64,000 bases of DNA from Trochalopteron elliotii (lineage: Eukaryota > Chordata > Aves > Passeriformes > Leiothrichidae): NCBI GenBank assembly GCA_024734555.1, contig JANPWX010000619.1, forward strand, positions 2,324,076 through 2,388,075. The letters are read 5' to 3'. The position numbers were made by a program, and so were the translations under genes. The notes under the pieces are model-generated. The model was not told the origin of the DNA. It saw only the letters and a program-made list of their open reading frames with translations, and did not search any database. Of the stretch, positions 1-10,175 are shown piece after piece. Position 1 is the first letter of the stretch. The number at the start of each line of letters is the position of its first letter.

Positions 1-586
1 ATCCTTTCATTCATTCATCCATTAATTTCTCTATAAAGATCACATAATAATGCCTCCACCCCCTCCCACCTCCCCTTTTTGCCCTTAGAAAGCCTAGCAA
101 TACTGTCTGAATGCAGAATGTAATATCAAAACTACTTCATATAAAACGTTGACATGTCTTAATAAATATGCATACATTTAAATATGCTTTGTGCAAAATA
201 CTCATACTTAAGAAACCAGCCTAAATATCACAAAAATAAAATAGCGTCTTCACAGCAGAAACACATTATGCATAACTAGAAACTGAAAAGACTGTTGAAG
301 ACAGTTTATTCCTAGATGTTGCTCTATGTCTTCTATTCCACTAACACATTAGAAAATGCATTGAAGTAATATAAAGTATCAAAAGAAACCTTAACTAATA
401 CCATGTTTGAGAGAGCATGTCTTTGTTGCCAGAGATTTCTTAGATTACAGTTCATACATTTTGTAAATGTCTGTGCCTCACTTGCAGGAATTGTACCCTT
501 TGAACTTCAGTTTCTGCAAGTTCAACCACTTCCCAAAGCTGCTAAGAAAATAAGTGCTGAGATTTGGGGTTATGCTCTGTGAGTGT

Positions 587-605
587 GGGGGGGGGGGGGG
601 GGGGG
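587..605 (+). repeat. Poly-G tract, 19 G
   Basis: An uninterrupted run of 19 G residues preceded by a short GTGTG stretch. Runs this long are uncommon in AT-rich vertebrate DNA, can fold as G-quadruplexes and are prone to length error in sequencing and replication. No promoter-like context is visible around it. Confidence 0.9.
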
Positions 606-1200
606 TGCATTGGGAAAAAAATGGGGTAGGAGCCAAAAAGCTTTGTGGAAAGGAAGGGACCCATAAACGTATTAAAACATTGCTGTTTCCTCTTAATTAC
701 AGTAAAAAATATGGCTGGAATCTAAATGCCCAAAGAGGTGGAGACATCCAATCTTACTAATTACATAGGCCAGTAACAGGTTGCAGAAACCCCTGCAGGT
801 TTCATCGGCCCAAGCAAGCCCACCAACCCAAGGATATTGACCAATGCAGCTGAACCCTGCAAATTTACAATTTAAAACATTAAATGCAAAATCATCCAGA
901 ACAAAAGCTACGGGTTTCCAGGCAGTTACTACCAGGTCCCAGTAATTCTATTGAATTTTTTTTCACTCACTCAAGATATAATCCCTTTCAATTTAGTCAT
1001 GTTCTGTCTGGAGTAATAGATACTATTTTCTGCCTTTATAAATTGCCCTTGAACTTCAACTGAGTAGCACATTCTGCTTCCCCTCCTGATTAGGACTGTT
1101 TAGAATTGCTGTGTCCTGTTAAGCAGCTGGCCCATTTCCCCTCATAAAAAGCAAATTGTTCTCTTTCCAATACTTGTTATTTTTAGAAACAAGAGGTTTT

Positions 1201-1269
1201 GGATTAAAAAAATAAATCTTGCATATCACAAGACATTACCCTTGCTTTCAAGGTTTATTTTTTTAATCC
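1201..1269. repeat. Inverted repeat, 21-bp arms, hairpin-forming
   Basis: The left arm at 1201-1221 and the right arm at 1249-1269 are reverse complements at 20 of 21 positions. The single mismatch would be a G:U pair in RNA transcribed from one strand. The 27-nt loop contains a further CAAG/CTTG pairing. The whole hairpin is about 69 nt, the size of a microRNA precursor, but the stem is very A/U-rich. It could equally be the remnant of a small palindromic transposon or a chance AT-rich palindrome. No flanking target duplication was found. Confidence 0.7.
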
Positions 1270-2584
1270 TTGTGGTAAGTCTGACTCACTTACCTTGCCA
1301 CTATCTCTGCCTCTCCCTTTCACACTTGGCTTGTCTTAAAAACAGCTCTAACTTTGTAAGTAGGAAGATTAGAAAATGGTCAAAAGTGAGTCTGTCAACT
1401 CTTTATTAAAGTCAGGTGTGTTTGGATGCTACTTGTTAAAACTCAGCATATGATTCCAATCAATTTTTATCCAGGACTGAATCAGAAAATGGTATTTTAA
1501 ATCCAAAGGTTACATAAGGCCCTAGTACTTAACGTTACAGGAGATCAGACTCAATGCACAATTTGCACAAATCTTGAGGTCTGTGTACTCGTGTGGCAAA
1601 GGAACTTGTGCAAAAAATAAGAAAAAAGCGTTGTTTTTCTTCTAAGCTGAAATGTGCACTGAGACCAGCAAGGCATCCACAAGCTGGAAGAGACCACCAA
1701 TGTGACTGTGGCTGCAGCTCATTGTGGGGGAATCACTGCCGTATGGCAAGATCTACAAAAGTGTTTTTACACCAGTACCAACACCTCCCTAAAGGCTACA
1801 CTTCTATGGTATGTTCTCAGACAGCTTTTTCAGTTCTCCTTCCATTAACTTTGGAGCAAAAACAGCCTTGAAAGAAAAAAGACAGAAATGAAAAGGCAAA
1901 GCATTAACATGGGAAAAATGAAGTATAGTTGCTCCCAGCTATTTCAGCTGATTGGAGGCAAGGAATCACTAATAAGAAGTGCAGCTTAAAACAGGCTGTG
2001 CATATGTTAAGCAGGAGTTCTGATGTGCATTTTGCATCTTGTATTATATATTTGAGTCCAGGAATAGAGACAGAGCTGGGCAATCTTAGCACTCTGCGGA
2101 GCATGTATTAAAAGGGTCCCAAAAGTAATTAGATAAATTGAATGAAATCTGACTTGACAAGTAGGGGTCATCCTATTCTATGAAGGCTCAAGATGGAGAC
2201 CAAGGGGGCAAATAACAAGTGATTGAAAGGCACAGCTAATTAAAGTGCCTGCTATATTAATATTTATGTTAAAGTTTCCTGTAGCTCTGGCCTTGACCTG
2301 GCAGCTGGGTATACAATGTGTGTCCTTAATTTTAATAATTTTCAACATTATTTCTCATATGGTTATGAAAGTACTTGAGACAGGTTGTTATATCTGTCTC
2401 TTCCATGCTCAGACTAAAATGGCTGAGAAGCGTAAAAATTGCTGAAAAAAAAATTAGGTAACAGGTTCAAAAACAAGTCTCTCTGATTCTATCAGCAGAA
2501 AAAAAATAAAGGTAGGAAACACTGCCAGTTATGAGTGTTTTCTGTTCAAAGCTGTCAAAAATGCTCTTCCATCTTCATGATACC

Positions 2585-2725
2585 TTATCTTCATTTTATA
2601 GGTAGGGAAACTGAGGAAAAGCTGTGAAGGCTCACAGTGAGATGCATTCACTAAGCATTTGAGAATCACTACAGCTTGGAATTCCTACACATCAGTACTC
2701 CAGAGGTGCAGAGCACTCCAGCTGA
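2585..2725 (-). mobile_element. MIR-type tRNA-derived SINE remnant
   Basis: Read on the plus strand, the block follows the reverse complement of the MIR SINE. The conserved core has a 'TTTTATAGG..GGGAAACTGAGG' pattern, followed by a shortened equivalent of the 'AAGGTCACACAG' segment. After it comes 'GGAATTC' near the position of the Pol III B box (normally GGATTCGAACC), then 'CTCCAGAG' and 'GAGCACT', matching the tRNA-derived head in the expected order. MIRs are ancient amniote SINEs and no longer mobile, so the divergence and internal deletion are expected. The family call is from memory. Confidence 0.6.
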
Positions 2726-5199
2726 AAGCAAGTGACACTGGAGATGCTTTGCATTTATGTACAGAGAATTACTTTGTTACTTCATCAAGTGTGTGAAAGA
2801 GGGACAGTGGGGAGAAACTTCTGTGTATCAAGCCACAAACCCAAAAACCACATAACCTTCCCTCCCTCCTTTTTCCTTGCTGAAATAAAAAAAAAAAATT
2901 AAAAAAAAACACATACCAAAAAAAATCTCATTTCTCTCATCTCACAGAGAAAAATTAATTTAACTGAAATTACAATTTGACAATTTCATCCTCAATGACA
3001 AAACATTATCTTTCAGAGAATAAACTTTCACACACTTACACAAAATAAATTAGCTAATTTACGTCACTTCAATCTTCTCTTTGTGGAATGGGAAAGAGAG
3101 AGAATGTCTAAGTGCTGCTTGTTCTACAACCCAACTGCTGTAAGCAAAAATATAGACATCTCTGGCTGGACAATTAAGCATCAAAATATTCACAGCTAGC
3201 AGGAACATTGACTTAAACAATTTGCCTAAAGTAGGACAGATTTAGAAATTGTGTCCTGGTCTTCTTTGCCTTGCTCTGATTTGTTTCTAATGTTGAGGTT
3301 TTGCAGCACAAAAGGGTGGGGGAGGATGAAATTTCCAAGCCTCACATGAGAAGCATGGCACAATCCAGATTCTATTCAAAATTATATATATGGAGGGATA
3401 AATCAAGGTTTTCCAAGCTGGATTCTTTCAGTGTCAAGTTTCAATAATCCTTTTAATTACATTGTTGTACTTCTATTTTAGATAACAAGAGTGTATCTGG
3501 TACTTTATGTACAGTCTGCAGAAGTAGGTGCAACCACTGGCTTTCTGGCACCTTGCCTCTGTGTGTGAGAGAGTTCTAAAGCTTGGGTAGCCATGCCAGC
3601 ACACACCATTGTTTGTAGCTGCTGCAATTCAATTGTTACAGCAGCAGTTGTAGCAATTTAGCAAGTAGAATACCCATTTTACTGTCTGTTTTATTACCAA
3701 GACAGATAAAATTCATACAAGTAGTGCTCAGGGAACCAGCATATAGCAGTCCATCTGAATTAAAAACAAGAGTATTATCTAGCTGAACTCATTAGCATTT
3801 ACAGGAGTGGCTGAACAGATTTGTTTCCCCATCCGTTGTGTAGCTCCCTTCAAAACAGCCATTTGTTCTGAACCTCTATAAGCAACTTACAGAAGAAAAC
3901 AGATTAAACAGCAGCACTGACTGGATGAACAGCTCAGGGCAAACAGTACTAACACCCCTACAGAGTACACAAGAATAATGTGAGATTTATTTATGGTGTA
4001 CCTTCCAACAGTTAGCTCAGCAGATTTCATGCTTCATGGAAGACAACACTTCCCAGGCTCTGTAAAGAGAACACAGGAAAATGACATTTCAGTCTGAGAT
4101 CCAAAACAGGACTTTGGCATCTGTAACTCCCACCTCAGGTGCCACTCGTCACCTACATATCTCAGTTTTAAACTTACCTTCTTCTTGAGCACCTCGAACA
4201 TGTTTCGTCCGGGTTCACAGAAAAGGCAGCTGTGTCCACTCCTTGCCTGGGGTGCTGTTCTCATGCTGCAAAGCACAGTCCATTCTATGGACACACACAG
4301 GACTCCTGCAGGTAGTGCCATAGCACAAGGATGTCTTCACTTAAAAATATATGCTGCATCTAGGAGCAGCCCTTAAAGTGCAAACTTTAAAAATCTTCCC
4401 TCATGATCAGCATTCCAGCAGAAAGGGGGCTCATTTCTAGACATCTAGAAACGTAGAGCCAAGGAAGGGAGCCAAACAAGTCTAGTTAATCATAAGTTAT
4501 GGAGGCATTCAGGTGCGTCCAGAAACAGGTAAGAAGGATTTGAGTGCTGATTAATACATTTCACATAACTAGATACTGAATAATATTCTGTGTAAATATT
4601 ATTTCATCTTCATATGCCTCCCAGCTGCAATGCAGGCCAAAGTTCTGGCTTTCTAGACCACTTGGGGTGGTTTTCCTCAAGCTAGAATTCAAGACTGTTG
4701 CACATAATGTATAGGGAAGGAAGTGTTTCTGCTTGTCAGTACACTTTAGAACTCTGCTTCTTGTTAAACAACATACAGTATAGTGGGTAGTATTTGGAAT
4801 TCTATGGGCAACTTTTGAACAGAATCTTTTTTCAAAAAGGTATTCCTTTTATTGACTCTTAGTACTGTATCCTCACATAATTTTTTTATTATTTTTCTGT
4901 CCTAAGCAAGTAAAACACTGCCATTACAATCTCATTAATGAGACATACCTCTTTAGCTATATTCCAATATGTGAACTTTGTCATTGTGCTGTTTGGCACC
5001 TGAGAAAAATGGCATCTCAGCAATTTCATGCAATTTGCACACTTTTCCAGCAAAAGCCCTTCATTATGGAAGACCTTGAGAAAACTGGCAGTTCCCAGTG
5101 ACTGAAGAGATAGACCTGAAGCCTGTACCTACACACAACCATGCCAGCAAGCATCCAAGCAAACGATTCAGCAAACAAAGCTCAGTTCTGCATGAATTA
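2726..5199. other. Non-coding sequence with A-rich stretch
   Basis: No gene is recognised. An A-rich stretch occupies about 2884-2935. The antisense frame of 95 codons at 4034-4321 and the plus-strand frame at 4185-4376 overlap each other and resemble no known protein. A second possible MIR remnant near 3206-3280 is listed separately. Confidence 0.7.
3206..3280 (-). mobile_element. Possible second MIR-type SINE fragment
   Basis: The plus strand reads 'CTTAAACAATTTGCCTAAAG', close to the reverse-complemented MIR segment 'GTTAAGTGACTTGCCCAAGG'. About 30 bases on comes 'GTGTCCTGGTCTTCT', at the position of the MIR 'AACCCAGGTCT' segment. Spacing is about right, but the diagnostic 'AAACTGAGG' core is missing upstream. 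Treat it as a weak match. Confidence 0.35.
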
Positions 5200-5203
5200 A
5201 TAG

Positions 5204-5840
5204 TGTGATAGATGTGATTATAAATTCGTGCAATTAAACGTAGAAATTATAGTAAATGTAGTAAATTATAGAATGTATATTTTTGTAACCCTGTAAATGT
5301 AAGACTAATCCTAGTTCCCAGAATGGGGCAGGCATTTTCCAAATATCGGGACATGCTTTGTGAACTGTAAATGTACAAGTTAACACCTTGATTTACACCA
5401 GAAAGGAGGGCGGCTTGCCAGGATGTAGCTCCTTGAGCTAATCAGATCTTGGACACCCGGGCCATCAACCCATCAATACCAATTTCGAGGGTGGACCCTG
5501 AATTTGAAGACATCATCATCCCAAAAGAGGATTCCCGGAAAATCCTTTCAGACGTGGTCCAGTACCGAGAAATCTGTTCAGGATTCATCACCGAGTGAAA
5601 AGACTGGGTTTGAATTTGAAAACGCAATACCTCTGCTGCCGGGAGGCACAAAATACAGCATAAAAATCCGGACTCAACCACCAGAAAATCGTGGAACAGT
5701 GCAAGATAGCAGCCCTGCTGTCGGTCGTCTGTTTCACCCAACATTCGAATGTTGTTTTCCGTGGCTGTCCCAGATAGATTTTAAAATGGAAAGATAAAAT
5801 TTATTCTTTTATCTGATTGGCTAGTTAATCATTTATAACA
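5204..5840. mobile_element. Solo LTR-like element, 637 bp, 4-bp target duplication
   Basis: The block begins TGT and ends ACA and is bracketed by ATAG direct repeats (5200-5203 and 5841-5844), the signature of an integrated retroviral LTR. A 4-bp duplication fits class I (gammaretrovirus-like) elements. The ends form an imperfect inverted repeat: TGTGATAGATG at the left and TGTTATAAATG on the opposite strand at the right. CpG dinucleotides are denser than in the flanks, suggesting a fairly recent insertion. A CCAAT motif lies on the minus strand near the right end, but no clear TATA and poly(A) pair fixes the orientation. The overlapping frames at 5504-5797 (+) and 5442-5744 (-) lie inside the element and match no retroviral protein. 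No gag, pol or env is present. Confidence 0.65.
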
Positions 5841-5844
5841 ATAG

Positions 5845-7589
5845 CAAAGTCAGATTCAGTTTCCAAAACTTCTTCCACATCCAAGCATGGATCCAGTCCC
5901 CATTTACAGTCCTGTCTTCCAGTGTGTTTCTTTGTAAATAAATAAATAACCATAGCAGCTTCCAGGACTGATCTCTACATCACACGGGCAATAAAAAACC
6001 ACCCTAGTTTTGACTTGGCTTCTGTCTCTGCCTGTGTGTGGAGTCACTCACACAACTCTGTCCTCAACATCTCCTCTTTCCTGCTCTCCAGCTCTTCAGA
6101 CCAATGAAACTATGTTACAATATTAAAAGCAAGGCATTGCACATGTAAAATCAAGTACAGTAGTTTGATTTTAGATAAGAACTAATGAGTTATGGCAAAG
6201 ATTACACTCAAGTGAGAGCCCCATGCACAAAGTACTTTTAGCAAAAAAAAAAGAAAGCAGATCTGCAATATAAACAGCCACTCCCTTTGCTCTAACGGAC
6301 TAGAACGCTTTGCTGAAAAAGAAATCTTTTTCCCCAATATTTAATTTAATTTCCTTCTCATATATTAAAATATCCCGACCTGGCTGTCTGATGAGCTTCA
6401 GATGCTTGTCTTCTAGCTCCTCTTAAATGCCTGCTTTTGCCTTGAGCTCCTGCAGAAAAACACACAAGGCTTATGTATGTTGGATCCTCTCAGGAGCTCA
6501 CCACACTTTCAAGACTCTGCAGAATATGGAAAATACACACTGCTACAGATATCAGCATCAAGCCACTGGCCTAACACCAGTGCTTAAGCACACTATTTTC
6601 CCCTCCTGAAAAGTCCAAAAAGAATTGCAGGGGATATTAAAGAAAGCAGTTAATTCCTTGATGGAAAAAACTTTTCAAAAGTGCTGAGCCAAAATTAAGA
6701 GAGGTCTCTAATTTTTCCCACTAAAAGATTTCCTTATCTTGTTTTTATTTCTCTTAGGCATTTAAAATAACAAGCTGAAAATTCAAAAGCCAGTACTGAT
6801 GCTTTCATTTGTGATAAAAATCATTTAAGCGTCTACATGTATCTAAAAGAACAAAGCTGTCACCACATGCTTCACACCTGGTGAGTGTTAATAATGCATT
6901 CCACAGACTGCTTTTTAGAAAACAATTTCTTGGTTATAGAAAGAAAGGTAAAGATTTAAATCTATTCTGGAAGGGAACAAATAGGATTCTTTAACCTTTA
7001 AAGAATCCAATCATCTGCTCAAGTACTTGAAGTTAAATAGTCCTGGCTATCAAACAACCCAATTAAAACCAAGCAGCAAGAAAGTCAATAGGTTGTATAC
7101 CAAGCAAAAAAACCCGAACACATCACTAAGAAATGCACATCTGGAAACTGGGAACAGAATGTGCAGAGGTTGATCATTTTAAGGTATTAAGTGCTAGGGT
7201 GTAGAAACTGCCTGTATAAGAACATGGCAAAGTTTTGAAGATTCAGACACCTACATATCACAGCATGAAGGTGGGGTGGGAACAGAGGGGGACTTGACTA
7301 AACACAAACAAGTCAGACTTGCTTGACAGACAACTACATTTGAATCTCAGATTCATCTGATGTTTCCTAGGTTCTTCACACAAGTGAAAAATTGCACTTC
7401 CACATCTTCTGCCCTTACCATCTTTCCTGGCCTAGTGCCAAGGCCAGTTGTTTGAAAGACAACAGGGAGGATACCAGTGGGATATGACTGGAGCTAAAAG
7501 CTTCCTGATGGATGTTTCTGCATCTCTGCTGGTCATTTAATTGTAGGACAGAAAAGGAAAGCCAGGTTTCTCAATGTGTTCGATTTTGA
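5845..7589. other. Non-coding sequence right of the solo LTR
   Basis: No gene is recognised. Around 5985-6065 there is an AATAAAA signal followed by a pyrimidine-rich, weakly LTR-like segment ('GAGTCACTCACACA'). It is too short and isolated to call. The rest is unique AT-rich sequence. Confidence 0.6.
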
Positions 7590-7705
7590 AACTTAGAAGG
7601 CCTTGGGTTCAAATATTTGTCAAAAGTTCTGCCTCCTCACTGTGACATTTCTTTCCTCCTAAAATATGATAAAAAATAAATAAATTAATACACCTGTCTG
7701 ATAGC
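7590..7705 (+). mobile_element. MIR-type SINE remnant, plus strand
   Basis: A Pol III B-box-like sequence 'GGTTCAAAT' (7606-7614) is followed in MIR order by 'TTCTGCCTCCTCACTGTGAC', then pyrimidine-rich sequence ending 'TTTCCTCCTAAAATATG'. An 'ATAA' rich stretch and 'ACACCTGTCTGATAG' follow, corresponding to the MIR 'TAATAATAGTACCTACCTCATAG' region. The order and spacing of four separate landmarks make chance less likely. The copy is highly diverged, as expected for an inactive element older than the bird lineage. Confidence 0.55.
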
Positions 7706-10019
7706 AAACAGTAAACAAGCAGCCCAAGCAAGAACTGCCTGCAATCTTAAGAGACAAAACATTGTATCAGAGATGAAGATCATATGAGAATTTGGCCCTA
7801 CTTCTCTCCCCTGCTAAATGTAAAAAGATATAATGTCAAATCCTTACCAAGTCACTAATTAATTCACCTAGGTATCAGTCTCTTAACACGCAATATTTCC
7901 TCTTTAGACATTCATTTCTTTAAAACTGGCTATTTAATTCACTGAAAAAAACTAATAAGGTATTGGATTATATCATCAGTGCCAGATGTAGCCCAATTCA
8001 CAAAATCTCTTGGAACAAATCAAATCCTCTTTTTATTGCCCATCTGATTCATACTGATCTCAAGGGTTCATGTTTCCATTCATGTTTTCATTCTGAATTT
8101 AACATAACAGCACTGTGCTTGCTGGTACATAAATTAACAGGATATTTAGGATCTCCAGTGAAATCTCAAATTATGCAGTGCTGCAGCAGGTAAAATTTTT
8201 AACAACTGAACACTGAACATTTGTGAAGCAGCTACAAGAGCAATCCCCTGGAAGGAGGAATTTGAACTTCCACCTTCGTATTACTGTGGCCTCCCAGCTG
8301 AAGCCATGTTCAGGTTTTGGAGCTAGACTGATCAAAGAGAACTCCTCTCCCCCCTCTTCATGCAGGACATGCCCTCTGCACAGCTGACGTGCCTTTAGTA
8401 GCATCTCACAGTGATTTACAGCCATGTTGTAGGAGGAAAGAGTCAGTCAAACCTGTGTTGCAGCTCAGCAAAATTGCTTGAAGCTGAATAAACTGGTGCA
8501 TTCATGCCAAAAAGAGAACAAAATCTCTTTGCAGGCAAAACCACAATGCTTAGACAGAAACACAAATATAAACAGGCTTTGAAGGTCCTCCTCCAACTTG
8601 AGTGAAGCATTCACTGTGGAAGTGTTATTGCCTGTAATAGAATTATTTTCACTTTTCTGTGCAACACAGCGAACATCCCTCAATATTACTTTTTAAATAG
8701 GTAGCTTGCAATGAACATCTGGCTGTCATTCAGAAAGCAAAAGGCCTTTTGAAAGTTCTCCAGAAGAACTGAAGCAAAGACCACCTGATGAAGACACCAG
8801 CAAATCTTGTGCCAAAGTCTGAGCAAAAGTCATCTCTTGGGTAATGATTTTATGTTATTCCCCTCTTCAACTGTGCCCTGCAGCTTCTGGTGCAGGCTCA
8901 GAGCTCCCAACCCCTACCCCAATGCCAGCCCCTTGCAGTCAGCCCTGATGCCCTGTAAGAGAGCAGCCCAACACTTTCACCTCAGTGTGCTTCCTCACAC
9001 GTGTCCCCAGCACAAGCAGAGGAGCAGCATGACCAATGCTGGTGGGGAAATGGGAAAAGGAATAAAGCCCAGCCACTAACTGGGCAGGAAGAAGCAATTC
9101 CTGGCTCTGGGATTTGGGAGGGATATCACCATTCAACAGCACTGCCAGCTGGCTCCAGCCCTGCTGTGCTCTCCTAAAGTCATAGGCTCTTCCCCACAAA
9201 AGCTGAACCCCTAGTGCAGAACACAGAGCTTCTGACAGAGTTTCAGGCGTCCCCATTTCACAGACAGCTGTGCTCCCTTTGAACAGGCCATGTGCACCCT
9301 CAAGCACATTGCCACACAGAGATACTGGCCCAGCTGCCAGAAACATTACAGCTGCATTAACATGGGTCTGGACCAGCTCATCAGCCCTGGCTGACAACTG
9401 GAACCATCAGCCTTGCCTCAGAGGAGGAGGAGTGTGGCCCAGCACTGCTCTGTCAGAGTATAACCATCCTGCTCTGGTCCCAGCTGGTGCTGGTCTGGCT
9501 CTGTACTGTAGTTGCAGACCCTTGGTAAGAAGATAAAGAATTTTAAAAAGGTGCAATAAGCTGCCCCACACCCATTTACCACCCTTAGCAGAAAAGAGCC
9601 TGTACCTAAACTGAAAAATACTGGGGATTTTCAGACATGTGAATGGGTAGTTTTCAAAAATGTTAAAAGTTCTTATTTTTAATTCAGGGGAAAATTCAGA
9701 AATGCTGTGAAACTGTCTCATAATTTTTAAAAATTGTATTTAAAGTAAAGACTGTTTTGGAAAGAGAAATTCTCATTCAAAACATTACCCTAAGGAAGCC
9801 CTCCTGTTGGTTGCACTCAAGGACTACCATTTGACATTTCTTTCTGGCATGCTAAAGCAGCACTCTAGCTGCTTCCATTACCTACAGCAGCTCAAGAAGA
9901 CAGAGTCGATTGCTCCGCAGAGCTGCACAGCAACAGACTTGAGGCAAAGGTCACAAGCTGCAACAAGAGAAATACCAGTGGGGTATAAGGGTGGAAAGAA
10001 CATCAATAGAAGTAGTAAC
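7706..10019. other. Non-coding sequence, GC-richer patch at 8880-9540
   Basis: The patch at roughly 8880-9540 is richer in GC than its surroundings, so stop codons are rarer. It carries open frames on both strands, including 152 codons at 8939-9397 (-) and 88-90 codons on the plus strand. They overlap, have no recognisable domain or signal, and are best explained by composition. No splice-site structure supports an exon. Confidence 0.6.
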
Positions 10020-10175
10020 ACATTGGAAAAGGCTGCCTGGCGAGGCTGTGGAATCTCTGCATAGATGTTCATGCTTGATCAGTGCAGGCTGAGCAAACTG
10101 AGCTACTCATGATGTTAGCCCTGCTTTGAGCAGTGTGTCAGGCTTAAATGACCTCTGCAAGTTCCCTCCAGCTTA
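10020..10175 (+). mobile_element. Old CR1 LINE 3' fragment
   Basis: The sequence 'TTGGAAAAGGCTGCCTGG..AGGCTGTGGAATCTC' followed by 'CCCTGCTTTGAGCAG', 'AAATGACCTCTGCAAG' and 'TTCCCTCCAGC' follows the conserved 3' end of avian CR1, in order. It is non-autonomous, 5'-truncated and considerably diverged. The middle section ('GCATAGATGTTCATGCTTG') is scrambled relative to the consensus. CR1 is the main LINE of birds and copies are nearly always truncated to the 3' end. Confidence 0.75.

Larger units (their letters stand above)
1..2584. other. AT-rich non-coding sequence
   Basis: No gene is recognised here. Open frames of 60-92 codons (for example 1593-1871 on the plus strand) overlap antisense frames and show no motif or domain. 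The stretch holds a 19-G homopolymer and a long inverted repeat, listed separately. The rest looks like unique intergenic or intronic sequence. Confidence 0.7.

Noticed and set aside
5442..5797. Frames of 97-100 codons on both strands as possible viral or host protein
   Set aside because: Both lie inside the LTR-like element between its target duplications and match no retroviral protein.
5985..6065. Retroviral R-U5-like segment with AATAAAA
   Set aside because: Short, lacks defined ends and lies outside the duplications of the neighbouring LTR.
8939..9397. 152-codon minus-strand frame
   Set aside because: Lies in a GC-richer patch with open frames on both strands, and shows no recognisable family or signal sequence.
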